A stretch of 64,000 nucleotides of DNA from an uncultured bacterium (GTDB lineage Bacteria; Cyanobacteriota; Vampirovibrionia; Gastranaerophilales; Gastranaerophilaceae): positions 558,001 through 622,000 of the forward strand of contig CAREDV010000001.1 in NCBI GenBank assembly GCA_948964545.1, in the 5' to 3' direction. Of this stretch, positions 1 through 8,387 are shown piece by piece. Within the stretch, counting starts at the first letter, position 1; each line of letters begins with the position of its first letter. Below the pieces are notes generated by a model. The model had not been told where the DNA came from. It saw only the letters and a list, made by a program, of their open reading frames with translations, and made no database searches. The position numbers were made by a program, and so were the translations under genes.

Positions 1-321
1 TTTCAATTTAAGGGACTTTTTGATATTCGCTTAATCTTTAATTTTATAAAAGTGTCAGCAAAAGAAACATATATTAAGCTTGGATTATTTTTGTTATTTA
101 CATTTGCTGTAATTGCCGTTTATTTGGCAATTTATGTATCTTCAGCTTTTGCGGGATTTGATAAAATCGGTCATATTGCTGGTGATTATTATGCTTTTGA
201 TATGGTAATGTTTGCAGTTATAGGCTATTTTCTTGTTGTGACTTGGTTTTTCGCATTTCCGTATTCTTTAATTAAAACTTATATTGAAAAAGTCAGACCT
301 GTTTTGGGAGAAGATGAATGA
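1..321 (+). CDS. Membrane protein, 5' end outside window (possibly DUF4013-like)
   Basis: The frame is open from base 1 with no stop, so this is the C-terminal part of a longer gene; the GTG at 52 has no ribosome-binding site and is unlikely to be the true start. Two strongly hydrophobic segments are visible, one starting IKLGLFLLFTFAVIAVYL and one around FAVIGYFLVVTWFFAFPYS, followed by a short acidic tail ending GEDE. The stop overlaps the start of the next gene by four bases (ATGA), so the two are probably translationally coupled. The alternation of hydrophobic segments and the YSLIKTYIE end resemble DUF4013 proteins, but only weakly. Function unknown. Confidence 0.6.
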   Translation, partial: FQFKGLFDIRLIFNFIKVSAKETYIKLGLFLLFTFAVIAVYLAIYVSSAFAGFDKIGHIAGDYYAFDMVMFAVIGYFLVVTWFFAFPYSLIKTYIEKVRPVLGEDE

Positions 322-1052
322 TTGAGGGACTTAAAAGACTTTATTCGGGGGCAAAAGTTTTCCAGCGGCAATTGACGTTATTTTCGCTTTGCGGAATTGT
401 CGGCTTATTTAATGCTTTATTATCTCTTGATAAGCTCTCGCTTGCGGAAGTTACAATGTTGCAAAAATGTTTGTTTTTGTTCTTGTGGATTGTATTTTCG
501 TGGTTTTTGACGGGTTATGAAACGTTATTTTTAAACGAGCGTTATATTCCTGAAGTTGATATGCGTTCTTTGAAAATTGTTTTGAGTAGGACATTATTCT
601 TTGTATTTTGGATTTCAATACCGTTTGGAATTGTTGCAATGTTTTTCCCAAAATATACAGCCGCAGCGTTTTTTGTGGAAATGTGTTTATCTGTGCCGTT
701 GACAATGTTACAGGCAGGATTTTCTTATAATTTTCAAGACTGTGATGCGGGAATGTTATTTTCAAAATTTGGGATTAAAGAATATTTTTCGCTTATATTC
801 AAACGCTTATGGATAATTATAATGGCTTATGCTGTGACATATTTAATTGTCTTTATGTTATTTTTTATGTTCGGTCTTGTTGTAGCCTTGATACATCACG
901 GCGATTTGAATGCATTGGGGCTTCTGATTTCTTCATTGCAGACTGTTATTGCTAAATTATCTAATTTTATCGCAGGAATTTTTTTAATATATTTTCTAAC
1001 AATTGGGACTTTGGTTTGGGATTATGAATTAATAAAAACTTATGAAAAATAA
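318..1052 (+). CDS. Multi-pass integral membrane protein, unknown function
   Basis: A 244-residue protein with about six hydrophobic segments (roughly residues 19-38, 48-66, 92-112, 118-135, 163-195 and 215-235) and very few charged residues between them. It starts inside the stop codon of the preceding membrane-protein gene, so the pair is probably an operon whose products work together in the inner membrane. No catalytic motif or transporter signature was recognised. A strong bidirectional terminator follows directly. Confidence 0.75.
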   Translation: MIEGLKRLYSGAKVFQRQLTLFSLCGIVGLFNALLSLDKLSLAEVTMLQKCLFLFLWIVFSWFLTGYETLFLNERYIPEVDMRSLKIVLSRTLFFVFWISIPFGIVAMFFPKYTAAAFFVEMCLSVPLTMLQAGFSYNFQDCDAGMLFSKFGIKEYFSLIFKRLWIIIMAYAVTYLIVFMLFFMFGLVVALIHHGDLNALGLLISSLQTVIAKLSNFIAGIFLIYFLTIGTLVWDYELIKTYEK

Positions 1053-1076
1053 AAAAGGCTTTATGAGCCTTTTTTA
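1051..1076. terminator. Bidirectional intrinsic terminator
   Basis: AAAAAAGGCT and AGCCTTTTTT form a perfect 10-bp stem around a five-base loop, with A and T tracts on the two sides. It serves both the membrane-protein pair (+) and the convergent PfkB kinase gene (-), whose stop codon lies in the loop. Confidence 0.85.
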
Positions 1077-2107
1077 TATGTATAATTCGGATTTTCTTTA
1101 AGTTTTTGTTCAATTTCATCAAAGGTCATCAAGCCTTGAGTTGCGCCGAATTCTGAAACAACTCCCGCAGAATTTACTGATGCATACATTAAAGCTTTTC
1201 CAATATCTGGGCCGTTTTTCCATAATGATGCGCAAAGTGTTGATGCGAATGCATCGCCTGCTCCTAAAGTTGAAGTTACAGGGCCGTCATAAACAGGACA
1301 ATAGTAATAATCTTTGCCATCAAAAGCATAAGCACCATGGCCTCCGTCTGTGATAATTATTACTTGATAATCTCTTACTTTGAGTTTTTTAAAGATTTCT
1401 TTTAGGTCAGGATGAATAAATTTTTGTGAAAATTTTTCATCTTTTGTGTCAGGTCTTATTTGAATTTGGGTTGCCATAACTGCTTCTTCTTTATTCATAA
1501 CAACTATATGAGCATTTTCAAGAATTTTTTTCAAATAGTTAAATCCTTTTTTTAGACTTGATGAGCCAGCATTAAAACAAACTTTTACATCATTTTCGTT
1601 TGCAAAATTTACGATATCATCTAAAATTTTTGTGCTGTCGCCGTTTAATGGGGCAATATAGAGAAGCTTTGCACTCTTTATTGCATCAAAATTAATGTCG
1701 GATTTTGTAATTTGAGCGTTTGCACCGCGGTGTGCAAGAACTGTTCTGTCACCTTGAAAACTTACTAGAATAATAGAAAAGCCTGTACTAATTTTTTTGT
1801 CTTGAACTATGTTAGATAAATCTATATTTTTATCTTTAAAACTTTCTAAAATTCCGTCAGAATAAATATCATCACCGATTTTGAATATTACACCTGTATT
1901 AAATCCCAAATTTGCAAAATTGCAGGCAGTATTGACGCCTCCTCCTCCTACCTGTGATGTGAAATCCTCAATTTCAACTTTAGCTCCGTAAGGATAACTC
2001 ATAAATTCTGATTTCTTATTTTTAGTATAAACAGATACAATATTTGCATCGTCGCTTTCAACGAAAACATCCATTGTTGCACTGCCGATTGTAATTACAT
2101 CTAACAT
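1061..2107 (-). CDS. PfkB-family sugar/nucleoside kinase
   Basis: A 348-residue ribokinase-fold kinase, expected to transfer the ATP gamma-phosphate to a sugar or nucleoside hydroxyl in the cytoplasm. Visible family features are the N-terminal ITIGSATMDVFV strand, the glycine-rich GGGGVNTACNFANLG segment (PfkB signature 1) and the C-terminal STLGAGDAFAS box with the catalytic Asp (signature 2). Start chosen at ATG 2107 because GGAGGG lies five bases upstream; the in-frame TTG at 2119 would sit on that ribosome-binding site. The substrate cannot be told from sequence: ribokinase, fructokinase and adenosine kinase subfamilies all share these motifs. It stands alone, divergent from the next gene. 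Confidence 0.85.
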   Translation of the reverse strand: MLDVITIGSATMDVFVESDDANIVSVYTKNKKSEFMSYPYGAKVEIEDFTSQVGGGGVNTACNFANLGFNTGVIFKIGDDIYSDGILESFKDKNIDLSNIVQDKKISTGFSIILVSFQGDRTVLAHRGANAQITKSDINFDAIKSAKLLYIAPLNGDSTKILDDIVNFANENDVKVCFNAGSSSLKKGFNYLKKILENAHIVVMNKEEAVMATQIQIRPDTKDEKFSQKFIHPDLKEIFKKLKVRDYQVIIITDGGHGAYAFDGKDYYYCPVYDGPVTSTLGAGDAFASTLCASLWKNGPDIGKALMYASVNSAGVVSEFGATQGLMTFDEIEQKLKENPNYTYKKGS

Positions 2108-2205
2108 AATGCCCTCCAAAATTAGTTTATCATAAAAATGTTAAATAATTTTAACACAATAGCAAAACTTTTTCTTTATGATGTTTTATTGTACAGGAGA
2201 ATAGC

Positions 2206-4368
2206 ATGAGAATACAACCAATTACCCCGTTAAATGTATATAATTTAAGGCAAACCAAACAGCATAAACAGCCGCTTACCCAAAATAATGCGTATAACCC
2301 CGTTGCATATAAAGATTTAAGTTTTACTGCACGACTTTTCAGAACCCCTGAGGATTTTTATTCCTGCCAGTGGAATAAAAACGGTATGCCTGATACTATG
2401 AAAGAATACCTCAATGCTGATTATGATGATAGACAGCATATGCCACCTCAGCAGATGATGGCATTAGTATTTGACGATATTAAAGAAACAAAAAATCTTG
2501 AACAGGTAAGAAGAATTTTTTCTGACGAACCGCTTTTTAAAAATTTGACCGATATTCCTAACAGAAAAGCAAAAACGGGTATTTTAGCCGAAATTGATGT
2601 GATGAAAGATGAAAATAAATCTCTTTTCAAAAACGGTAAAGACAATCTCGGGCATTATATTCTCAAAAAGATTTATCTTGAGGGAAAAACTTTAAAAGAA
2701 ATTAATGAAGATTTTAACAAAGACAAATCTGTCTATTATGATGGTTTAAGCCCGATTGAATATGATACTCTCAGAGCTTTTGGCATAAAATTCCCCAACC
2801 ATTCATTCTGGAAATCTTTTACACATAACAGAGCAAATTTCAACTATACATATACTCCCAGAAAAACTATTGAGCGAAAACCTGTAAACACCTCAAGTCA
2901 TACTGCAGCGGCTTCACGTCAACGAAACCGATTTGACGGTGTAAAAGACTGGGAAGTTGACAGGCTTGCAGAAGCTTTAAGCAGAGGGAACGGCAATGCT
3001 GATGAAACTAGAAAAGAACTTAAAAAATCAAGTGTCAGAGATGAAGCATCTTTGAACTTTGTTGCAAAATATATGAGTGAAATAAATTCTGTAGTTCTTG
3101 AAAGATTGCAGGTTTCTCCTGAAATGAGATTATTCTTTGAAAATTCAGAAAATATCTCAAAATCACAGAAACAAAAGTTTGATGCATACTGGCAGGATTC
3201 TGATAGACGAAAATTACGCTCGATGATGATGAAAGATACAATTCAATGGTTCTTTAATGCTTATGGTGTTGACGGTCAAAATGATGAGTTTAAAGAACTG
3301 CTTGACTATGCACATAATATTAAGCCTAATCGTATCAGGCAGATGGAAGAATTGCAGAAGGCACATGATATAAAACAGGCATATTATGATGAAATGTTTG
3401 CTGAACTTGATGCGCAGGAAAAAATTTCTGCTCAAGCAGAACAGCCTAAAGAATTTGATGAAATGCTGAAAGATGCTGAAAAAAACTTTGACGTAAATGA
3501 ATATCGTTTTAAAATTGGTGATCAAGAACTTGTTATTGTTTCTAACTTAAAAGAAGCACTGCAGGAAAATATTCAAAAAGATACCTCTTTTATGCCCGCT
3601 GCAATAACTAACAAGTTTATTAAATACGCAGAAAGCAAAAATTTACCTGATTCATATATTTTGAGTAAATCACTTTTGGATGCGGGAATTAATTTGCCTA
3701 ATGACGAAAGATTAATGGCTGAAGAACATACAAAAAATGTTACACTAAGTTTATATCAAGCATTTTCTCATAGTAATGTGAGTGATTGTCTGGCTGCGCA
3801 ACAGGCTTTATGTGATGCATTTGAAATGCTTTCACCTAGTCCCAATCCGAAATTATTGACACTTGGACTGTTTGAGTTTATTCCTATAATGAATAATCTT
3901 CCTGAAAACGGAAAAAATCTTGTTAAAGCTAAAAAGGCTTTTATAAATTCTAAATATAATGAGTATAGGAAACCGCTTTCTGATTCTGAAACAAGAAAGA
4001 TTTCAATACAGATTTTTGAATTATTAAGGAAATATGACCCTAAAAAAACAGTTATTGATGACAGAAGCCCGTTTGCAGGTTTTGATGCTGCATTATATTC
4101 ACTCTCTTGTTATCTAAGAAATCAGAATCCGTCAGATTTAAAATCAGCGATAACAAAATATGTTAGAGATTTGGGCGGTTCTGCGCGATATTTATTAGAC
4201 AAAAATGTTTCGGATAATATGAAAACTGCTAAACTTGAACAAATTTTATTAAGTTTTGCTTATGATAATAATGTAGAATTCTGTAGATTTATAACCCGTG
4301 ATAAACAGGGTATTGATTATATTAGTATGTATAAGCCTGAATTATATAACCAGATTTTCGGATTATAA
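2206..4368 (+). CDS. Large orphan protein with lineage-type N-terminal tag
   Basis: A 720-residue protein I do not recognise. It starts at ATG 2206 behind AGGAGA. The N-terminus MRIQPITPLN, then a Gln/Asn-rich stretch and DLSFTARLF near residue 40, matches the pattern of several other proteins here (tag I-x-PI followed by a hydrophobic-SF-x-A/G motif). The body is charged and mostly alpha-helical, with no signal peptide, membrane segment or obvious enzymatic motif. A low-complexity basic linker near residues 220-245 separates an N-terminal region from a long helical C-terminal region. Monocistronic, closed by a strong terminator. It could be cytoplasmic or exported by an unknown route. Confidence 0.8.
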   Translation: MRIQPITPLNVYNLRQTKQHKQPLTQNNAYNPVAYKDLSFTARLFRTPEDFYSCQWNKNGMPDTMKEYLNADYDDRQHMPPQQMMALVFDDIKETKNLEQVRRIFSDEPLFKNLTDIPNRKAKTGILAEIDVMKDENKSLFKNGKDNLGHYILKKIYLEGKTLKEINEDFNKDKSVYYDGLSPIEYDTLRAFGIKFPNHSFWKSFTHNRANFNYTYTPRKTIERKPVNTSSHTAAASRQRNRFDGVKDWEVDRLAEALSRGNGNADETRKELKKSSVRDEASLNFVAKYMSEINSVVLERLQVSPEMRLFFENSENISKSQKQKFDAYWQDSDRRKLRSMMMKDTIQWFFNAYGVDGQNDEFKELLDYAHNIKPNRIRQMEELQKAHDIKQAYYDEMFAELDAQEKISAQAEQPKEFDEMLKDAEKNFDVNEYRFKIGDQELVIVSNLKEALQENIQKDTSFMPAAITNKFIKYAESKNLPDSYILSKSLLDAGINLPNDERLMAEEHTKNVTLSLYQAFSHSNVSDCLAAQQALCDAFEMLSPSPNPKLLTLGLFEFIPIMNNLPENGKNLVKAKKAFINSKYNEYRKPLSDSETRKISIQIFELLRKYDPKKTVIDDRSPFAGFDAALYSLSCYLRNQNPSDLKSAITKYVRDLGGSARYLLDKNVSDNMKTAKLEQILLSFAYDNNVEFCRFITRDKQGIDYISMYKPELYNQIFGL

Positions 4369-4401
4369 AAAAAGGATTGGTCTTAAGACCAATCCTTTTT
4401 T
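4367..4401. terminator. Bidirectional intrinsic terminator
   Basis: A perfect 11-bp inverted repeat (GGATTGGTCTT / AAGACCAATCC) is flanked by A7 on the left and T6 on the right. It ends the orphan gene at 2206 (+) and the convergent pnp gene (-). Confidence 0.9.
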
Positions 4402-4403
4402 GT

Positions 4404-6545
4404 TTATTGTAATGACGCTTTATCTTCGTCTGTTACACCTTTGATTGTAAGGTTTACACGTCCCTTGTCGTCTATTTTAACAACTTTGACGATTACTTCC
4501 TGACCGATTTGAAGATGCGGTTCAATAGTTTCTATACGTTCATTGCAAACTTGTGAAATATGAACCATACCATCTTTACCAGGTGCAAGTTCTACAAAAG
4601 CGCCTATTGGAATAATTCTTACAACTTTACCTTTCAAAACCATACCTTGTTCAGGTTTGAATGTAAGTTGTTTAATCATTCTTTTAGCAATTTCAGCGCC
4701 TTCTTGATCATTAGATGTAATTGTTACTACACCAGAATCTTGAATATCAATTTCAGCACCAGATGCATCAATGATTGCACGGATTTGTTTTCCGCCTGGT
4801 CCAATAACTGTTCCGATATCTTCTGTAGGAATAGTCATTGTAGAGATGCTTGGAGCAAATGGTGACATTGGCCCAGGTTCAGTAATTGCTTCTCTCATTT
4901 TGCTTAAAATATGAAGTCTGCCTTCTTTAGCTTGAGCAAGAGCTCTGCGCAATGTGTCGTTAGCAATACCTTTTGCTTTCATATCCATTTGAAGTGCAGT
5001 GATACCTGTATCGTTACCTGTAACTTTAAAGTCCATATCGCCTAAAAAGTCTTCTATTCCTTGAATATCTGTTAATACAACAGGTTCTTTTCCTTCTTCA
5101 GTAATCATACCCATTGCAACACCGCCAATCATAGATTTAACAGGAACACCTGCGTTCATTAAAGCCATTGAAGAACCGCAAGTTGAAGCCATTGAAGTAG
5201 AACCATTTGATTCCAAAACATCAGAAGTTACACGGATTGTGTATCCGAAATCTTCTTTGGATGGAAGTGCAGGAACATTTGCACGTTCTGCTAAATTGCC
5301 GTGGCCGACTTCACGTCTGCCTGGCCCTCTTAGTGGTTTAACTTCGCCTACTGAAAATCCAGGGAAGATATATTTGTGCATATATGTTTTTTCAGTTTCA
5401 GGGTCAACTCCGTCAAGTTCCTGTTTCATAGCAGGGCCTGCCAAAGTAGCGACTGATAATACTTGAGTTTGTCCTCTTGTAAATACTGCAGAACCATGAG
5501 CTCTTGGTATCACGCCGACTTCGCACCAGATAGGACGAACGTCGTGCGGTTTTCTACCGTCAGCTCTAACGCCTTCATCAAGAATCATTGTACGCATAAT
5601 TTTCTTTTCAGCATTTTTGAATTCTTCTGCAACAAAGTCAATGCCTGTTTCTTCCATAATTTTTTTGCTGTAATCATCTTCAGGCAATGCGTCTATTTTT
5701 TCTTTAACAAGTTTTTTAGCTTCTTCAAGTTTTTGTTGTCTATAAGCTCTGTCAAAGTTATGATAAGCATCAAAAATTATATCATGAGCAGTTTCGTTGA
5801 TGATATTTTTGATTTCTGTTGTGTCATAAGGGTTAACAAATTCTTCTCTTTCAATGCCGCATTCTTTTGCAAATGCAATTTGTGCGTCACATTGTTTTCT
5901 GATTTCGCCCTGAGCAAATTCAACAGCGTTCATAATATCTTCTTCTGTAACGAATTTACATCCAGCTTCAACCATGATAACGCTGTCGTGTGTACCTGCA
6001 ACAACGATATCTAAATCTGATTTATCAGCCTGTTGGTGAGTTGGATTAGCAATCATATTGCCGTTTTCATCTCTTGAAACTCTAACAGCACCGATAGGAC
6101 CTTCAAAAGGAGCTCCTGAAAGCATTAATGCAGTAGATGCCCCAAGCATAGCTAAAGTATCAGGCTGATTTTGCTGGTCGTAGCTGAATAATTGAGCTAC
6201 GATTTGTATATCATTTCTATAACCTTTAGGGAATAAAGGTCTGATAGGTCTGTCAATCAAACGAGAAACAAGGATAGCCTTGTCGCTTGCTTTACCCTCG
6301 GAACGGTTGTAACCGCCCGGGATACGTCCAATTGAAGACATTCTTTCTTCGTAATCAATTAATAATGGGAAAAAGTCAATCCCTACACGTGGTTCTTTTG
6401 ATACTACACAGTGTACAAATAACATTGTATCACCGCATCTTACAGTAACAGAGCCATTAGTAGATTGAGCGTATTTCCCGGTTTCGATTGTAACTTCTTT
6501 TCCGCCGATTTCAAGCGTGAATTTTTTAGTTTCCGGTATTGTCAT
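4404..6545 (-). CDS. pnp: Polyribonucleotide nucleotidyltransferase (PNPase)
   Basis: A 713-residue 3'-to-5' phosphorolytic exoribonuclease that degrades mRNA using phosphate, normally a trimer in the cytoplasm. It has two RNase PH-like domains (about residues 5-230 and 315-545, with RGPGRREVGHG and the conserved TSDVLESNGSTS segment), then a KH domain with IGPGGKQIRAI and a C-terminal S1 domain (GKVVRIIPIGAFVEL ... DGMVHISQV). Length is normal for the family. Start set at ATG 6545, where AGAAAGG is correctly spaced; the in-frame ATG at 6575 lies before a small hairpin. rpsO, a common neighbour of pnp, is not here. Confidence 0.97.
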   Translation of the reverse strand: MTIPETKKFTLEIGGKEVTIETGKYAQSTNGSVTVRCGDTMLFVHCVVSKEPRVGIDFFPLLIDYEERMSSIGRIPGGYNRSEGKASDKAILVSRLIDRPIRPLFPKGYRNDIQIVAQLFSYDQQNQPDTLAMLGASTALMLSGAPFEGPIGAVRVSRDENGNMIANPTHQQADKSDLDIVVAGTHDSVIMVEAGCKFVTEEDIMNAVEFAQGEIRKQCDAQIAFAKECGIEREEFVNPYDTTEIKNIINETAHDIIFDAYHNFDRAYRQQKLEEAKKLVKEKIDALPEDDYSKKIMEETGIDFVAEEFKNAEKKIMRTMILDEGVRADGRKPHDVRPIWCEVGVIPRAHGSAVFTRGQTQVLSVATLAGPAMKQELDGVDPETEKTYMHKYIFPGFSVGEVKPLRGPGRREVGHGNLAERANVPALPSKEDFGYTIRVTSDVLESNGSTSMASTCGSSMALMNAGVPVKSMIGGVAMGMITEEGKEPVVLTDIQGIEDFLGDMDFKVTGNDTGITALQMDMKAKGIANDTLRRALAQAKEGRLHILSKMREAITEPGPMSPFAPSISTMTIPTEDIGTVIGPGGKQIRAIIDASGAEIDIQDSGVVTITSNDQEGAEIAKRMIKQLTFKPEQGMVLKGKVVRIIPIGAFVELAPGKDGMVHISQVCNERIETIEPHLQIGQEVIVKVVKIDDKGRVNLTIKGVTDEDKASLQ

Positions 6546-6557
6546 ACTTACCTTTCT

Positions 6558-6572
6558 CGCACTTCTTGTGCG
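6558..6572 (-). promoter_or_regulatory. Small hairpin in the pnp leader
   Basis: On the minus strand CGCAC-AAGAA-GTGCG forms a 5-bp stem with a five-base loop directly upstream of the pnp ribosome-binding site. In enterobacteria a leader stem of pnp is the site of RNase III-dependent autoregulation; whether this much smaller hairpin does anything similar is inference. Confidence 0.3.
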
Positions 6573-6635
6573 CATTTGTTATACACTTCTAATGTTCAGT
6601 ATAATTATACCGCAAACAAGAAAATAATACAAATG

Positions 6636-6659
6636 AAAAAAGCCCCTTTAGGGGGCTTT
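6636..6659 (-). terminator. Intrinsic terminator
   Basis: Read on the minus strand, AAAGCCCC and GGGGCTTT form an 8-bp stem with loop CTAAA followed by a T run. It ends the minus-strand transcript carrying the small gene at 6730-7020 and insulates pnp. Confidence 0.85.
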
Positions 6660-6660
6660 C

Positions 6661-6728
6661 TATCGTAATATATAGACAAAGAAGAAATTTTTAGTTAGCC
6701 TCTCACTTCGTTCGTGTCTCTGCTCGGC
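6661..6728 (-). repeat. Possible REP-like imperfect palindrome
   Basis: Between the stop of the small gene and its terminator lies an imperfect palindrome centred on CACTTCGTTCGTG, with outer AGCC/GGCT arms. Its G+C content and codon texture differ from the neighbours. Such elements are often dispersed in intergenic regions, but no second copy was found in this window. Confidence 0.25.
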
Positions 6729-6729
6729 T

Positions 6730-7020
6730 TCAAAAATGCATATCAAATGAAGACGGCATACCGTTTATTTTTTCATCCTCCATACGCATTGCTGAACCTA
6801 TGGTAAAGCTTTCTGCGTACATTTTGTTAATCTTGTATGTCAAATCTCCGCTGAATACCTCTTCATTTTCTTCCAAAAATTTAAATAAAGGTTCTGTCGG
6901 TGATTTTACGATATTGCCTAATGTTTCTCCTGCCTGTTTGAGTGTTCGCTCTCCGACATCAGGAACTTTTACGTTCATCCCGAACGGTTTATATGGCCTG
7001 TTAAATGATGCGTCTGTCAT
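6730..7020 (-). CDS. Short conserved-looking protein, unknown
   Basis: A 96-residue soluble protein starting at ATG 7020 with AAGGA 9 bases upstream. It has a Phe/Pro-rich start (MTDASFNRPYKPFG) followed by a helix-prone charged region. No signal peptide, membrane segment or known motif was seen. It follows the tandem HNH-like genes on the same strand with a spacing of about 90 bases and is followed by a terminator, so it may be the last gene of that unit. Confidence 0.6.
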   Translation of the reverse strand: MTDASFNRPYKPFGMNVKVPDVGERTLKQAGETLGNIVKSPTEPLFKFLEENEEVFSGDLTYKINKMYAESFTIGSAMRMEDEKINGMPSSFDMHF

Positions 7021-7109
7021 ATTAATTTTTCCTTATTACAGATAATTAATCGACATAGTTAAGAGCAAACTTTAGAGTTTTTAATCAATTATTAACAAAT
7101 TTTTACAAA

Positions 7110-8336
7110 CTATCTGCGTTTTGTTGATTTGTTTTCTTTATGCTTGTTTTTTATTTCACGCCAAGTTTTAATTTTTAATTTAGTTTGTTCTTTTTTTGTT
7201 AGTATAGGTACTTTTTGTGTTTTGAAATTTTTAAGCAAATTACGTTCATCTTCATCAAGTTCAATATCTTCTCTTTGGGTTGCTTTGCGCATTTTAGAAT
7301 TCATATCAAGTCTTGAAATATCAAGGTTTAACATGTTTTCCGATTCTTTGCTTACGCGGGAAGCTATCTTAACTATGTACCACTTGCTCAATTGGCCGTT
7401 ATTGGCAAAATCTATAAGTCTGTCGATAAGTGTTTGTGCATTATAAAACATTTCGGGATGTTCTTCTAACTGTTGAATCATTGGACGATCCTGGCGGAAG
7501 CTGTTGCAGCGCATGCATTCTGGGATATAATTAAACAGGTGATTTTCTCCATCTTTGTTTTGAGGAGTTACGTGTTCAATTGTACACATAGAATAGCTTA
7601 AAAGCCTTATGCCTATATCTTCTGCGTTACGGTTGCTGTATTTTACAATAAATGCACTTTTATTTTCATAAGAAGTTGGCAGTTTATTTGCAAGTCTTAT
7701 TAAGTGTTCTTTGGTTGCCGTATTTTTTGAATCTTTAAAGATTGCTTTAAATTGGTTTACAAAGTATTTTCTGCGGAATTTGTTATCACCTTGCAGAATT
7801 TTTTCTTTTTCGCTTTCAATAAGTTCTTTTACCTGTTTTTTTTGTTCGGGATTAATATTTGAACTTGCTAATTCAATCAGTTTAAAAATACCAAATTGGG
7901 TTTTTATAAGTTTAGTTTCGTGTTCAGGTCTTATTGTTTGTAAAATTTTTCTGAAATTATAATCTGGATGTTTTTGGGATTCATCTTTCAGTATGTCAAA
8001 GACTTCACGTTCTACCGTATGCATGCTGTTTCTGTATTTTTCAAGTACTTTTATTGCTTGAGGAGCTTTTGTGTTAAGTACGTGTGAATTTTTTATAGCT
8101 GTAATTTCATCAGGCGGAATCATTGTTCTTCCGCAGCAGAAACAGCTTAGATTGTATTTATAAAGATTTTCAAGTGATTTTCTGGAAGGGTTTACATTTT
8201 CAGGTCTGTTGGCTTTAAAACAGACCGTATCTTTTTGCAAATCAGCCAATACAGGTACCCTGTATTGAGAATAATCAGTATGATTATTCTTACAAGTGCT
8301 CAATGCAAAATTAAATATTACAGGTGTTATGCGCAT
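7110..8336 (-). CDS. HNH-like zinc/nuclease candidate 1
   Basis: A 408-residue basic protein. Near residues 249-280 it has the core of an HNH (beta-beta-alpha metal) nuclease: TIEHVTPQ, then GE, an Asn at the expected distance, and ECMRCN followed by Arg. The His after Glu would be the general base and the Cys pair a zinc knuckle. An N-terminal C-x-C-C-G-x-x-M motif (residues 65-71) could supply a second metal site. The start MRITPVIFNF and the DTVCFKA motif near residue 40 fit the N-terminal tag found elsewhere in the window. The C-terminus is Lys/Arg-rich. A diverged paralog lies directly upstream. No restriction, toxin-immunity or phage genes are adjacent, so the role is unknown; loss of catalysis cannot be excluded. 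Confidence 0.65.
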   Translation of the reverse strand: MRITPVIFNFALSTCKNNHTDYSQYRVPVLADLQKDTVCFKANRPENVNPSRKSLENLYKYNLSCFCCGRTMIPPDEITAIKNSHVLNTKAPQAIKVLEKYRNSMHTVEREVFDILKDESQKHPDYNFRKILQTIRPEHETKLIKTQFGIFKLIELASSNINPEQKKQVKELIESEKEKILQGDNKFRRKYFVNQFKAIFKDSKNTATKEHLIRLANKLPTSYENKSAFIVKYSNRNAEDIGIRLLSYSMCTIEHVTPQNKDGENHLFNYIPECMRCNSFRQDRPMIQQLEEHPEMFYNAQTLIDRLIDFANNGQLSKWYIVKIASRVSKESENMLNLDISRLDMNSKMRKATQREDIELDEDERNLLKNFKTQKVPILTKKEQTKLKIKTWREIKNKHKENKSTKRR

Positions 8337-8387
8337 GATTTAACAATGCTTGTGATAAAAATTTTTTGCCGATTTGTAAATAAATGG

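Noticed and set aside
5463..6014. A 183-codon plus-strand frame inside pnp
   Set aside because: Antisense shadow of a strongly conserved gene, Phe/Cys-rich translation, no ribosome-binding site.
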